From the NCBI RefSeq assembly GCF_000227665.2, contig NZ_CP007030.1, positions 1,302,001 through 1,366,000 of the forward strand: 64,000 nt of DNA, read 5' to 3'. The stretch comes from Thiomicrospira aerophila AL3 (GTDB taxonomy: Bacteria > Pseudomonadota > Gammaproteobacteria > Thiomicrospirales > Thiomicrospiraceae). Each line of letters opens with the position of its first letter. Position 1 is the first letter of the stretch. Shown here one piece after another: positions 1 through 9,466 of this stretch. The position numbers were made by a program, and so were the translations under genes. The notes beneath the pieces were generated by a model, which saw only the letters and a program-made list of their open reading frames with translations, had not been told where the DNA came from and made no database searches.

Positions 1-804
1 TGTTTGCCAGTGCGCAACCGCCGCTTCCCATTGCGCCCCCGTAGGCGCAAACGGACGACCTTTCACGTATTCAATCGTTTTTTCGTCAACAGCTACCAGG
101 CCTGCTCGCGCGCCGGCTTCAATCGACATGTTGCAAACGCTCATACGCCCTTCAATTGACATGTCACGGAATACTTGGCCACCAAACTCAATGGTATAAC
201 CCGTGCCACCAGCGGTACCAATTTCACCGATAATAGCTAATACCACATCTTTTGGCCCAACGCCAGGTTGCAACTGACCATCAACACGGATCAACATATT
301 TTTGTTTTTCTTTTGAATCAGACACTGAGTTGCTAAGACATGCTCTACTTCAGAGGTACCAATACCATGTGCCAATGCACCTAATGCACCATGTGTTGAA
401 GTGTGAGAATCGCCACAAACAATCGTCATACCAGGCAGGGTGGCACCGTTTTCTGGTCCAACCACATGCACAATACCTTGACGGATGTGCCCCATACCAA
501 ACTCAGTAATGCCAAACTCTTGCGTATTACGATGCAATGTTTGCACTTGAATGCGGGAAATAGGATCAACAATACCTTCTGCGCCCCCTTCAACAGGAGT
601 GGTTGGGACGTTATGATCCGCGGTGGCTAGATTCGCACTGATGCGCCAAGGAGTGCGCCCTGCAATACGCAAACCCTCAAAGGCTTGCGGAGAGGTGACC
701 TCATGCAACAATTGACGATCAATATAAATTAATGCAGTACCATCCTCTTCTTGACGGACAACATGTTCGTCCCACAACTTATCATAAAGCGTTTTTGCAG
801 ACAT
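1..804 (-). CDS. leuC: 3-isopropylmalate dehydratase large subunit, C-terminus cut by window edge
   Basis: LeuC, with LeuD, isomerises 2-isopropylmalate to 3-isopropylmalate in leucine biosynthesis, using a [4Fe-4S] cluster. The minus strand is open from an ATG at 804 to base 1, giving 268 codons of a protein usually near 470 residues. The start [16 protein letters not shown], the segment [21 protein letters not shown] and the later stretch [15 protein letters not shown] are characteristic of the aconitase-family LeuC. A GGAAAGG ribosome site lies just before the ATG. The missing C-terminal half should carry the remaining cluster cysteines, and leuD is expected beyond the left edge. A CAGGCCTG palindrome lies in the gene at 97-104. 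Confidence 0.95.
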   Translation of the reverse strand, partial: MSAKTLYDKLWDEHVVRQEEDGTALIYIDRQLLHEVTSPQAFEGLRIAGRTPWRISANLATADHNVPTTPVEGGAEGIVDPISRIQVQTLHRNTQEFGITEFGMGHIRQGIVHVVGPENGATLPGMTIVCGDSHTSTHGALGALAHGIGTSEVEHVLATQCLIQKKNKNMLIRVDGQLQPGVGPKDVVLAIIGEIGTAGGTGYTIEFGGQVFRDMSIEGRMSVCNMSIEAGARAGLVAVDEKTIEYVKGRPFAPTGAQWEAAVAHWQT

Positions 805-873
805 GACCTTTCCTACTCATCTTGACTTTTGCGATCTAACGCCGCGTTGAATACAGCTAAAAATTAACTATTT

Positions 874-915
874 ATTATAACATTTTGTGATTTCAGCAAA
901 AGATTAAAATATAAT
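874..915. promoter_or_regulatory. Possible divergent promoters between leuC and queE
   Basis: The 139-base gap between the divergent leuC and queE holds two TATAAT hexamers pointing in opposite directions. The one for leuC is the complement of ATTATA at 874-879. The one for queE is at 910-915, with TTGTGA at 885-890 or TGTGAT one base later as a possible -35. Spacing to the -35 elements is not ideal. This is a weak inference from matches alone. Confidence 0.35.
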
Positions 916-943
916 CCAAAGCCTTAATACCTAGGTTGACACC

Positions 944-1582
944 ATGAGTTATCAGATTAAAGAAGCATTTTACACTTTACAGGGCGAGGGTTTTCACACC
1001 GGGAGACCGGCTATATTTTGCCGATTCACCCAATGCAATTTATGGACTGGCCGAGAATCAGACCGCGCCCAAGCTGTGTGCCAATTTTGTGACACCGATT
1101 TCATAGGTACAGATGGTCAAAATGGCGGCCGATTTGAAAGCGCTGCCAGCCTTGTAGAACATCTACTAACATTGTGGCCCAGTTCTTCTGCAACTGATCC
1201 ATTTGTAGTTCTAACCGGCGGTGAACCCCTTTTACAAGTCGATCAAACACTTGTTGATGCTTTTCATGACTTTAAATTTGAAATAGCACTTGAAACCAAC
1301 GGCACCAAATACCCCCCAAAAGGCATTGACTGGGTTTGTGTGAGCCCAAAAGCCAATGCACCCTGGCTTCTCACCAAGGGAGATGAGTTAAAACTCGTGT
1401 TCCCACAACCTCAACTCATGCCAGATCAAATTGCGCATATGGACCAATTCAAATATTGTTACTTACAACCAATGGACGGCGAAAATGCCAGCAGCAACAT
1501 TCAGCGAGCTGTTACATATTGCCTAACACATCCACAGTGGCGCCTAAGCTTACAAACTCATAAAATTTTAGGCATTGACTAG
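944..1582 (+). CDS. queE: 7-carboxy-7-deazaguanine synthase (radical SAM)
   Basis: QueE converts 6-carboxytetrahydropterin to 7-carboxy-7-deazaguanine in the pathway to queuosine. The protein has 212 residues. It starts YQIKEAFYTLQGEG, which is typical of the family. The radical-SAM cysteines are spaced C-x14-C-x2-C, from CNLW to CQFC around residues 31-49, instead of the usual C-x3-C-x2-C. That long spacing is known in the gammaproteobacterial QueE group. A glycine-rich TGGEPLL motif for S-adenosylmethionine binding follows near residue 90. No other queuosine gene lies next to it. The gene is divergent from leuC and followed by an unrelated methyltransferase. Confidence 0.93.
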   Translation: MSYQIKEAFYTLQGEGFHTGRPAIFCRFTQCNLWTGRESDRAQAVCQFCDTDFIGTDGQNGGRFESAASLVEHLLTLWPSSSATDPFVVLTGGEPLLQVDQTLVDAFHDFKFEIALETNGTKYPPKGIDWVCVSPKANAPWLLTKGDELKLVFPQPQLMPDQIAHMDQFKYCYLQPMDGENASSNIQRAVTYCLTHPQWRLSLQTHKILGID

Positions 1583-1631
1583 ACTTTGATCAAATACCCA
1601 CTCAATTAGCTTTAAAAAGGAGCAATCTTTA

Positions 1632-2225
1632 ATGGATTGGAATGAAAAATATCAAGGACCAGACTACTTTTATGGCACCGAGCCAAATGATTTTTTACGA
1701 GCCCAAGCTGCAAACTGGCCATCACCAAAAAAAATTCTGTGTATTGCTGAAGGCGAAGGACGCAACGCTGCATTTCTAGCCTCGCTAGGTCACAAAGTGA
1801 AAGCGATTGATAGCTCAAGCGTTGCACGAGATAAAGCCCTTGCCTTAGCAAAATCCAAAAACCTAGAAATTGACTATGAACTAGCCGACCTAAAAGAGTT
1901 TGACTTTGGTCAGGAAACCTGGGATGTCGTTGTGAGCATTTTTTGCCACCTGCCCAATAAGCTGCGTCAACAGGTTCACCAAGGCGTTGAGGCAGGCCTG
2001 GTTAAAGGTGGCATTTTTTTACTCGAAGCTTACACACCCGAACAACTTAACTTTGGAACCGGCGGCCCAAAAGACCTTAACCTACTTTACAGACTTGACG
2101 ACCTAAATAACGACTTCAAACAAATAGCCTGGCAAGAACAGCAACAAATTGTCCGATTAATCAACGAGGGTATCGGTCATAGCGGCCAAAGCAGCGTAGT
2201 ACAACTTGTTGGTTCTAAACACTAA
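1632..2225 (+). CDS. Class I SAM-dependent methyltransferase
   Basis: A 197-residue single-domain protein with a Rossmann-type methyltransferase fold. Motif I is seen as CIAEGEGRNAAFLASLG near residues 36-52, followed by the acidic end of strand 2 (KAIDSS) and a motif IV-like WDVVVSIFCHLP near residue 100. The layout resembles the small TehB/UbiE-like methyltransferases found in many proteobacteria. The substrate cannot be read from the sequence. It lies 49 bases after queE on the same strand, has an AAGGAG ribosome site before its ATG, and converges on parC with only 25 bases between the stops. One CAGGCCTG palindrome lies at 1993-2000. Confidence 0.8.
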   Translation: MDWNEKYQGPDYFYGTEPNDFLRAQAANWPSPKKILCIAEGEGRNAAFLASLGHKVKAIDSSSVARDKALALAKSKNLEIDYELADLKEFDFGQETWDVVVSIFCHLPNKLRQQVHQGVEAGLVKGGIFLLEAYTPEQLNFGTGGPKDLNLLYRLDDLNNDFKQIAWQEQQQIVRLINEGIGHSGQSSVVQLVGSKH

Positions 2226-2250
2226 ACTTAAGCCAAGACATTTCATTCAA

Positions 2251-4479
2251 TCAAGTCAGCACTTTAATCACAGCCACTTCTTTCAAAGTACGTGGCAGAC
2301 TGAGGCCTCTACCTGCGCGCTTACTATACGCCTCTTCTAGCTGACTTGAACCAAACGTCTTACTATAATCCTTAGTCATTAAAGACAACTTGCTGCCTTG
2401 TTCAAATATCGTAGCTGCAACCAAGCTTTGATCTTTAGCTAACTGTATCAACTTATTACCTTTACCTTTATTTAATCTTGGCAGTGCATCCTCATCAAAC
2501 ACCAGCAGCCTTGGTTCATCCGAGACCACTGCAACACGTCCGCCTTCGCAAACTTTAACTGCCGCAACAAGCGCATCCTTTTCAGCAAGGTTAAAAATCA
2601 ACTTACCAGACTTTGTTTTAGACAGCAGTTGCTCAAACGGCACCACGAATCCATAACCATTCGATGCTGCAAGAAAGATTTCGTCACTCGATTCGGCGAC
2701 CACCATGGCCACTATCCTAGCATTCGCAGGCAAACTAAAACGCCCACTTAACGGCTCGCCATGACTTCTGGCAGAAGGTAAGGTGTGGCAAGCCGCCGCA
2801 TAGGCACGCCCTGTTGAATCAAAAAACACCACGCTTTGACGCGAATTGGCATGACATTGCATTAAAAAAGCATCACCAGACTTATAAGCTAGGCTTTCGC
2901 CCTCGATGTCATAACCTTTTGCAGCGCGTATCCAGCCATTAACAGATAGCACCAGGGTAAGCGACTCAGAAGGCAGCAAATCCTGTTCGCTAAGCGCTGT
3001 TGCAATCGTGGCCGCGCGCAATGGCGAACGCCGTTCATCACCATGCTGCCTAGCATCCGCTTGTAACTCTTTTTTCAATAAAGACTTAAGCCGCTTATCA
3101 CTCGCTAAGACCCCTTGTAATTGATCACGCTCAGCGGCTAACTCGGCTTGCTCTCCGGTAATCTTAATCTCTTCTAACTTAGCCAAATGACGCAACTTCA
3201 ACTCAAGGATGGCTTCAGCTTGGAGATCAGTTAAACTAAACCTTGTCATCAGCTCTGTTTTAGGTTGATCATATTCACGAATAATCGCAATCACTTCATC
3301 AATATTTAAAAATGCTATTAACAAGCCATCAAGAATATGTAAACGCGCTAAGATTTTATCTAATCGAAATTGAAGACGGCGACGCAAAGTTGTTGTGCGA
3401 TAAGCCAACCACTCTGTCAACATGCCACGAAGCGTTTTAACTTGGGGACGACCATTCAATCCGATCACATTTAAATTGACACGATAGGACCTTTCTAAGT
3501 CTGTAGTGGCGCACAAATGCAAAAACAAACCTTCAACATCCACACGCTTCGAACGCAGCTCAACAACCAATCGAGTCGGGGATTCATGATCTGACTCATC
3601 GCGCAAATCAACAATCATAGGCAGTTTTTTGGCACGCATCTGATTCGCGATCTGCTCTAATACCTTTGCACCTGAAACCTGAAATGGTAGCGCATCAATG
3701 ACTAAATTTACCTCATCTTCAACAAGATAATTAGCCCGCTGACGTAACGAACCCTGTCCTTGCAAATAAATCTGCGCAATATCTTCAGCGGGGGTAATGA
3801 TGTGAGCCGCGTTAGGGTAATCGGGACCCGGTATCAGCTTAAATAAATCTTCATCAGGTAGATCAGCATTGTCGAGTAATGCGATGCACCCAGCCACTAA
3901 TTCATGAAGGTTATGAGGCGGAATATCTGTTGCCATACCCACCGCGATGCCCGAGGTGCCATTTAATAAAATATGCGGAACTCGTGCTGGAAGAACGAGC
4001 GGTTCATCGAGCGTACCATCAAAATTTGCTACCCAATCTACCGTTCCTTGTCCTAACTCGCTCAATAACAGGTCCGAAAAAGCAGAAAGTTTTGACTCGG
4101 TGTAACGCATAGCCGCGAATGACTTAGGATCGTCAATTGAACCCCAGTTACCCTGCCCGTCCACCAGAGGATAGCGAAATGAAAAGTCCTGCGCCATGAG
4201 CACCATTGCTTCATAACATGCACTATCACCATGTGGATGAAATTTACCCAACACATCACCCACCGTCCTGGCGGATTTTTTATATTTTGCTGTTGATTTA
4301 AGTCCTAATTCGGACATAGCATAAATAATACGACGTTGAACAGGTTTCAAACCATCACATATACTGGGTAACGCCCGGTCCAAGATGACATACATGGCAT
4401 AATCAAGATAGGCTTTTTCAGTAAAGTAGGCGACACTTTGCTGCTCAATACCTTCATAGTTGATTGTTTGCTGAGTCAC
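2251..4479 (-). CDS. parC: DNA topoisomerase IV subunit A
   Basis: ParC is the DNA-breaking subunit of topoisomerase IV, which with ParE unlinks daughter chromosomes. At 742 residues it is close to the usual proteobacterial length. The catalytic tyrosine is Tyr126 in [11 protein letters not shown]. The quinolone-determining region reads [10 protein letters not shown], with Ser86 and Glu90 in the wild-type state for the sites equivalent to E. coli Ser80 and Glu84. The C-terminal half carries the beta-pinwheel repeats and ends in a conserved [17 protein letters not shown] segment. parE is not in the window. The gene lies 5 bases after the small HMA-domain gene, so the two are probably co-transcribed. 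Confidence 0.97.
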   Translation of the reverse strand: MTQQTINYEGIEQQSVAYFTEKAYLDYAMYVILDRALPSICDGLKPVQRRIIYAMSELGLKSTAKYKKSARTVGDVLGKFHPHGDSACYEAMVLMAQDFSFRYPLVDGQGNWGSIDDPKSFAAMRYTESKLSAFSDLLLSELGQGTVDWVANFDGTLDEPLVLPARVPHILLNGTSGIAVGMATDIPPHNLHELVAGCIALLDNADLPDEDLFKLIPGPDYPNAAHIITPAEDIAQIYLQGQGSLRQRANYLVEDEVNLVIDALPFQVSGAKVLEQIANQMRAKKLPMIVDLRDESDHESPTRLVVELRSKRVDVEGLFLHLCATTDLERSYRVNLNVIGLNGRPQVKTLRGMLTEWLAYRTTTLRRRLQFRLDKILARLHILDGLLIAFLNIDEVIAIIREYDQPKTELMTRFSLTDLQAEAILELKLRHLAKLEEIKITGEQAELAAERDQLQGVLASDKRLKSLLKKELQADARQHGDERRSPLRAATIATALSEQDLLPSESLTLVLSVNGWIRAAKGYDIEGESLAYKSGDAFLMQCHANSRQSVVFFDSTGRAYAAACHTLPSARSHGEPLSGRFSLPANARIVAMVVAESSDEIFLAASNGYGFVVPFEQLLSKTKSGKLIFNLAEKDALVAAVKVCEGGRVAVVSDEPRLLVFDEDALPRLNKGKGNKLIQLAKDQSLVAATIFEQGSKLSLMTKDYSKTFGSSQLEEAYSKRAGRGLSLPRTLKEVAVIKVLT

Positions 4480-4484
4480 CTAGT

Positions 4485-4772
4485 CTACTCCCTTGTCATT
4501 TTGCCAATTGCGCAACTTACAAACGACCTGGCTTTCGCACCTGCAGCCGCAACCCCTTCAATAGTTCCCGTTTCCGGATAACCTAATGAAGCAAGCTGGC
4601 TCTTAACTAATACGATGATCGATTCATCTTTTACTTCCAAACTCACCATACCCTGCTCAACATCAATATCAACTTGCTCGACGCCTGGCAAGCTCATTAA
4701 CTTCTTTGTAATCTGATTTGCGCAACCGCCACACTTAATATTTTCGACCAAAATAGCACTTAACATAGACAC
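4485..4772 (-). CDS. Heavy-metal-associated (HMA) domain protein, CopZ-like
   Basis: A 95-residue cytosolic protein with one heavy-metal-associated domain. The metal-binding loop KCGGCANQ near residues 13-20 supplies the CxxC cysteines, in the position seen in copper chaperones and in the N-terminal domains of copper ATPases. The domain covers about residues 3-68. The remaining 27 residues form a short tail with one more cysteine, which the usual 65-70 residue chaperone lacks. No copper ATPase or copper regulator is nearby. It sits directly upstream of parC, an unusual neighbour for a metal chaperone. Copper as the ligand is inferred from the family only. Confidence 0.82.
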   Translation of the reverse strand: MSMLSAILVENIKCGGCANQITKKLMSLPGVEQVDIDVEQGMVSLEVKDESIIVLVKSQLASLGYPETGTIEGVAAAGAKARSFVSCAIGKMTRE

Positions 4773-4951
4773 CTCTGATACATAAAAAATTAGCTTATAT
4801 GTTAAAAACTAACTACTCATATTAAAACACTTCACCTAGTCAAAAATCGCTCAATATTGATTATTTTTAAACCCCAATTTACATTTACATGGTAATATAT
4901 GTTTAAAATGAATTTTACATTATAAATTCGAATAATCGAGGTATATTATCC

Positions 4952-5533
4952 ATGGCAACCAAAAACTCAAAATATGTAACAACAACAGAAGCTTGTGAGC
5001 TGATTGGCGTGTCAAAGACCGTCATTAAGCGACTTGCTGACGAAGGCGTGTTACAAATCTGGAAAACACCCGGTGGACACCGTCGCCTCCTCCGGAGCTC
5101 CGTTGATGAATACATTATGAAAAATGGTCGTGAACGGGCTAATGAGGATGATGGTGTACTAAAAGTGTTAGTGGTTGATGATGACAAGATTTCGATTGAT
5201 TTAATTAAATCAATTGCAAACGCCATCGGTTTTCCAATGAAAGTCTTAACCGCAAATGATGGTTACGAAGGCTTAATCAATGCGGGGCGCTACAAACCTG
5301 AAATTATCTTTTCGGACCTTAATATGCCACAAATGGATGGATACAGCATGGTTCAAGCGATGCGAAATTTTGAAACCACCAAAAACTCAACTATTATTGT
5401 TCTAACAGCTTATAAGCCTGAAGAAATTGATCGAGAAAAATTGCCTGCAAATATCACGGTTATGCACAAACCCGTGCAGCCTGACATTTTAAAACAGTTC
5501 TTAACCTATGAATACAATTTGAAAAAAAGCTAG
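4952..5533 (+). CDS. Regulator with N-terminal excisionase/MerR-like HTH and C-terminal receiver domain
   Basis: A 193-residue protein with two domains. Residues 8-57 are a small winged helix-turn-helix of the excisionase/BldC/MerR kind (YVTTTEACELIGVSKTVIKR, then TPGGHRRLLRSSVDEYI). Residues 70-190 are a CheY-like receiver domain. The receiver has all key residues: the acidic pair at Asp76/Asp77, phosphoacceptor Asp122 in SDLNMPQMDGY, Thr152 in VLTAY and Lys173 in HKP. In most response regulators the receiver is N-terminal, so this order is reversed. No histidine kinase is adjacent. The gene stands alone between HMA/parC and ectC and ends in a strong terminator. Its target genes are unknown; the convergent ectABC genes are only a neighbour. 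Confidence 0.85.
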   Translation: MATKNSKYVTTTEACELIGVSKTVIKRLADEGVLQIWKTPGGHRRLLRSSVDEYIMKNGRERANEDDGVLKVLVVDDDKISIDLIKSIANAIGFPMKVLTANDGYEGLINAGRYKPEIIFSDLNMPQMDGYSMVQAMRNFETTKNSTIIVLTAYKPEEIDREKLPANITVMHKPVQPDILKQFLTYEYNLKKS

Positions 5534-5562
5534 TAGAAAGCCCTAATAAGGGCTTTCTACTA
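5531..5562. terminator. Bidirectional terminator between HTH-REC gene and ectC
   Basis: A perfect inverted repeat with 14-base arms (TAGTAGAAAGCCCT at 5531-5544 and its complement at 5549-5562) and an AATA loop. It begins at the stop codon of the HTH-receiver gene and lies 16 bases past the ectC stop, between two convergent genes. The arms include A/T runs on both sides, so it could end transcription in both directions. Confidence 0.8.
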
Positions 5563-5578
5563 CATAGGGTTAATTGAT

Positions 5579-5971
5579 TTAGGCCTGCAACAACGGATAT
5601 ACTCCATTTTCGTCATGCACTTCACGGCCTGTTATCGGGGGATTAAACACACAAATCATTCTCATGTCTTCAGAAGCGCTAAGATAGTGACGTTCATGAC
5701 CATTTAAGGCATAAAGTACACCGTCCTCTAACTGCGTGGTTACACCCGTTTCAAGGTCTTCAATTTCACCTTTACCGGCAACACAATAAACCGCTTCTAA
5801 ATGGTTGGCATAATGAATATAGGTTTTAGTGCCAGCAAATATAGTTGTGTCATGCATCGAAAAACCCATACCATCTTTCGCTAACAGCAGCCGTCTACTC
5901 ACCCAATTACCATTGTCGGCCTTTACATCACGCTCTGTACCTATAACTTCGTTCAAACGTCTGAATATCAC
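5579..5971 (-). CDS. ectC: L-ectoine synthase
   Basis: EctC closes N-gamma-acetyl-diaminobutyrate to ectoine, the last step of synthesis of this compatible solute. It is a cupin-fold protein; THIHY-like [22 protein letters not shown] and the later [13 protein letters not shown] carry the conserved core. I place the start at a GTG at 5971, giving 130 residues and the N-terminus (V)[10 protein letters not shown], which matches the family length and N-terminus. A GAGGAG ribosome site lies 7 bases before it. Longer starts (ATG at 5986 or 6004) would overlap or crowd the end of ectB and add non-conserved residues. It is the last gene of ectABC. Confidence 0.92.
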   Translation of the reverse strand: MIFRRLNEVIGTERDVKADNGNWVSRRLLLAKDGMGFSMHDTTIFAGTKTYIHYANHLEAVYCVAGKGEIEDLETGVTTQLEDGVLYALNGHERHYLSASEDMRMICVFNPPITGREVHDENGVYPLLQA

Positions 5972-5996
5972 AACATTACTCCTCATCTCTATCTGT

Positions 5997-7283
5997 TTAT
6001 GCACTTAAAGGCGCTTTACCCGCTTGCTGATATTGTTCAACTGCGGCAGCCATAGCATCATCCAGAATCTCAAAACCTTCCTCGAGTTCTGTTTCACTGA
6101 TCACCAGCGGGCCTAGAAACTTCAAGACCTGATCACTTGCTCCAGCCGTTTCCATCATTAAACCGCGCTCGAATGCTTGTTTAGACACCTCGTTACAGAA
6201 TCCCTCAACAAGCGACTCCAATCCCCAAATCATGCCCAAACCGCGCACATCCGAAATCCATCCTGGATATCTTGCCTGGAGACGTCTAAACGCCTGCTCA
6301 ACTTGCTCACCTTTCGCACGAATCGAACGACTAAAATCATCATTGCGCCATAGCTCTAAAGCCGCTGAACCTGCGACAAACGCATAACTATTGCCTCGGA
6401 ATGTACCGGTATGCTCACCAGGCGACCACACATCAACATCCGGCTTCATTAACACGATCGACATCGGCATACCCGTACCCACCGACTTAGATAGCGTAAT
6501 GATGTCAGGTTGGATATTCGCGCGTTCAAACGAGAAGAAATCTCCCGTACGACCGTTACCCACTTGAATCTCATCCATAATAAGTAGAATATCCATTTCT
6601 TTGCAAAGCTCAGACAGTTTTTGTAACCACGCTACACTGGCAACATTAATACCGCCTTCTCCTTGAATGGACTCGACAATCACTGCTGCAGGCAAATCAT
6701 AACCGGAACTGCCATCAGCCAAATAATGACGCAACATATCGACACTATCCATGTCATGGTCAAAATAATTATCGTATGGCATCTTGTTCACATTGCGCGG
6801 CACGCCGTAATAGTCATCGTGATAAAACTCGTTGCCTGTTACAGCAAGCGCCCCCAAACTATGCCCATGGTATGCATTGGTGAAGGCGATCACATTAGAG
6901 CGCTGCTTCATTTTACGGGCGAGCTTCAGTGCAGTTTCAACCCCATTTGCACCAGTTGGGCCAACAAATTGGATCTTATAGTCCATATGTCGAGGGGCTA
7001 AAATAATCGACTGGAAAGCAGAGATAAAATCGTGCTTAGCGACGGTCGCTTTATCAAGCGCATTGGTAATACCATTACGCTGGATGTAGTTAATCAGCGC
7101 TTGATTGATAAGCGGATGGTTATGACCATAATTTAAAGAGCCCGCTCCACCAAAAAAGTCGATATAACGCTTACCCTCTATATCTACAATAGTGGCACTA
7201 GTAGCCGTATCAAAAATAGCCGGAAATGAGCGAATATAGCCGCGTACGTTTGACTCATGCTGTTCAAATAATGAAATATCCAT
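5997..7283 (-). CDS. ectB: Diaminobutyrate--2-oxoglutarate transaminase
   Basis: EctB transfers an amino group from glutamate to aspartate semialdehyde, giving L-2,4-diaminobutyrate, the first dedicated step of ectoine synthesis. It is a class III pyridoxal-phosphate aminotransferase of 428 residues. Recognisable parts are [16 protein letters not shown] near residue 110, [15 protein letters not shown] near 140, the cofactor-contacting [14 protein letters not shown] and the Schiff-base lysine in [11 protein letters not shown] near residue 270. It lies 69 bases after ectA and 25 bases before ectC in the usual ectABC order. Confidence 0.96.
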   Translation of the reverse strand: MDISLFEQHESNVRGYIRSFPAIFDTATSATIVDIEGKRYIDFFGGAGSLNYGHNHPLINQALINYIQRNGITNALDKATVAKHDFISAFQSIILAPRHMDYKIQFVGPTGANGVETALKLARKMKQRSNVIAFTNAYHGHSLGALAVTGNEFYHDDYYGVPRNVNKMPYDNYFDHDMDSVDMLRHYLADGSSGYDLPAAVIVESIQGEGGINVASVAWLQKLSELCKEMDILLIMDEIQVGNGRTGDFFSFERANIQPDIITLSKSVGTGMPMSIVLMKPDVDVWSPGEHTGTFRGNSYAFVAGSAALELWRNDDFSRSIRAKGEQVEQAFRRLQARYPGWISDVRGLGMIWGLESLVEGFCNEVSKQAFERGLMMETAGASDQVLKFLGPLVISETELEEGFEILDDAMAAAVEQYQQAGKAPLSA

Positions 7284-7352
7284 AGTTGTTCTCTTTATTA
7301 AAATTAAAAATTGTTTAGCTTTTACTAACCCACATGGGTTTAGCGATGTGAT

Positions 7353-7841
7353 TTAAGTAGGTAGATCAATCATCACATAAGGCTCATCGTCATGAGACTT
7401 GCCTAGGTGTGTCGATGCAAGAAAAGGTTTTATCCGAACTTGTCCGCCTAGTTCGCTCGCAAAGCTTTTGAATAACGCATTCGAAGCGATATTATTGGGG
7501 GATATAGTGCACACTACTTGATTTACAGTTGAAAACCAGGCCTGCTTAGTAAAATGTTTTAACATCTGCTTTGCCAAACCATGGCCGCGCGCGCGCTCAG
7601 CAACGGCAATTTGCCAAATAAACAAGGTGGTAGGCTGTTCGGGTAGACGATATGCCGTAACAAAACCCAGTGCTTGGCCTTGATCGTCAACCGCAATAGC
7701 GCAGGTTTGAGAAAAGTGCTCTGCAAGTAGAAAATATAGATAATCAGAATTGACATCAAGCGTACCGGAAGCTTTGACTAGCTTAGTAATGGCTTGTCCG
7801 TCGCTTAGAGTGGTAGGTCTAATCGTAATGTTCATAAACAT
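7353..7841 (-). CDS. ectA: L-2,4-diaminobutyrate N-acetyltransferase
   Basis: EctA acetylates diaminobutyrate at the gamma amino group with acetyl-CoA. It has 162 residues and one GNAT domain. The acetyl-CoA loop is seen as AVAERARGHGLAKQML near residues 80-95, and TISPNNIASNALFKSF near residue 115 matches the family. The ATG at 7841 is followed by a second methionine two codons later, so the start could move by 6 bases. It is the first gene of the operon. No ectR regulator gene and no dedicated aspartokinase gene lies next to the cluster, although such genes accompany ectABC in some bacteria. Confidence 0.94.
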   Translation of the reverse strand: MFMNITIRPTTLSDGQAITKLVKASGTLDVNSDYLYFLLAEHFSQTCAIAVDDQGQALGFVTAYRLPEQPTTLFIWQIAVAERARGHGLAKQMLKHFTKQAWFSTVNQVVCTISPNNIASNALFKSFASELGGQVRIKPFLASTHLGKSHDDEPYVMIDLPT

Positions 7842-8166
7842 TTACGTTTTAACGACACATCGAACTAATTCAGATGTGGACCGGAAAAAAACGCCTCCTT
7901 TATTAAGTGAGTTAGGGTTAGAGTCTAAATGTTGATTTTTAGTTACTTTTCTACCCTAACACAAAAAAAGCGATAATTGCAACTTCTCAAGCCACCTTCA
8001 TCCGCCTCGCTTGATAAGCCCTTTTTTAGCACATAGCTTGTAAAGCCCTATCGAATAAGGAAGTATCGCCAGCATAGATTTGCATGATAAAGCCATGGGT
8101 TTATTTTGAGAAAATTTCAAAAATCGGCTAAAATCACGGTTTTATTTAAAATGAATAGCACACTGC
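7842..8166. promoter_or_regulatory. Gene-free divergent control region between ectA and hemA, with an inverted repeat
   Basis: This 325-base AT-rich stretch has no gene that I can support. It must hold the promoters for ectABC (leftward) and hemA (rightward). The clearest structure is an inverted repeat, GTTAGGGT at 7911-7918 and ACCCTAAC at 7953-7960, about 70-120 bases upstream of ectA. It could be an operator or a looped RNA. A GGCTAAAATC stretch near 8125-8140 may hold the -10 of hemA. Nothing else stands out. Confidence 0.4.
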
Positions 8167-9444
8167 ATGAACCTATTTGCATTAGGCGTGAACCATGAAA
8201 CGGCACCCGTAGAGATTCGAGAAAAGGTCTCATTTTCGGCCGATAAGGTCTTTAACGCCTTGCAAGAGTTAAAACAACGCGGCTTAGTTGCTGAAAGTGT
8301 TATTTTATCTACCTGTAATCGCACTGAAATTTACTTTACAGTTGAACATCCGGCAGCAGAGCCAGTGGTGAATTGGTTGCATGAGTTTTTTGCCTTGCAA
8401 TCAAACCAACTCTCCCCTTTCCTGTATCTACACCGAGACCTAGCGGCTGTACAGCATATTATGCGGGTCGCAAGTGGACTTAACTCATTGGTGTTAGGTG
8501 AGCCACAAATTTTTGGTCAACTCAAAGATGCCTACAATCTCGCCCACAAGTCTTCAAGCATTCATCACACCCTTGGCAACCTGTTCCAAGCGGTTTTTCG
8601 TGCCACCAAACAAGTCAGAACAGACACCGCCATCGGCAATAGTCCTGTTTCAGTGGCCTTTGCCGCGGTATCTCTAGCGAAACAATTTTTTGGTGAACTG
8701 TCACAACAAACCGCACTACTTGTTGGTGCTGGCGAAACCATTGAACTGGTAGCAAGGCACTTACATGAGTCGAATGTTCGACGCATTGTGATTGCAAACC
8801 GAACCTTTAGTAAAGCGCACACCCTTGCTGAAAGTTTAAATGGTTATGCCATCGAGCTTAATGAGCTTGATGGTCATTTACATGAAGCTGACATTATTAT
8901 TGCTTCAACGGGTAGCCCATCAACCCTAGTTAGCTATGACAGCATTGCAAAAGCACTGAAAAAACGCCGTAACCGCCCAATGTTTATGGTTGATATCGCT
9001 GTCCCACGTGACATAGATAGTCGCGTCAATCAATTTGACGACGTGTACCTTTACACCGTTGATGACTTAACCGATATTATTGAGCAGAATAAGCGCTCCA
9101 GAAAAGATGCTGCGGCTGAAGCTGAAGATATTATTCAACTACATGCCGAACGGTTTATGTGTCAACAACAGGCTATTCGCTGTGTAAACCCACTGATTCG
9201 TAGCTATCGCATGCAGGCTGATGCTTTTAAAAACAAACTGCTTAATCAGGCATTACACGAACTCGATTTGGGCCATAATCCTGAAAAAGTGCTGCATAAG
9301 TTTGCACATCAATTAACTAATAAACTCACCCATCAGCCTAGTTATCAACTGCACAAAGCAGGCGAAATGGGTGATCAAGATATTATCGACTATGCTGAAA
9401 GACTGTTAATAGATGAGGCACGTGTTGATAAATCAACAGATTAA
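8167..9444 (+). CDS. hemA: Glutamyl-tRNA reductase
   Basis: HemA reduces glutamyl-tRNA to glutamate-1-semialdehyde with NADPH, the first committed step of C5-pathway tetrapyrrole synthesis. The protein has 425 residues. The N-terminal catalytic domain shows GVNHETAPVEIREK and the catalytic cysteine in LSTCNRTEIY near residue 50. GEPQIFGQLKDAY near residue 120 is also typical. A Rossmann domain follows (ALLVGAGETIELVARHL near residue 180), then a helical dimerisation domain. The ATG at 8167 fits the family N-terminus. It precedes prfA by 22 bases; hemA-prfA-prmC is a common order in gammaproteobacteria. Confidence 0.96.
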   Translation: MNLFALGVNHETAPVEIREKVSFSADKVFNALQELKQRGLVAESVILSTCNRTEIYFTVEHPAAEPVVNWLHEFFALQSNQLSPFLYLHRDLAAVQHIMRVASGLNSLVLGEPQIFGQLKDAYNLAHKSSSIHHTLGNLFQAVFRATKQVRTDTAIGNSPVSVAFAAVSLAKQFFGELSQQTALLVGAGETIELVARHLHESNVRRIVIANRTFSKAHTLAESLNGYAIELNELDGHLHEADIIIASTGSPSTLVSYDSIAKALKKRRNRPMFMVDIAVPRDIDSRVNQFDDVYLYTVDDLTDIIEQNKRSRKDAAAEAEDIIQLHAERFMCQQQAIRCVNPLIRSYRMQADAFKNKLLNQALHELDLGHNPEKVLHKFAHQLTNKLTHQPSYQLHKAGEMGDQDIIDYAERLLIDEARVDKSTD

Positions 9445-9466
9445 ACTCAAATAAGTACCCTATAAA

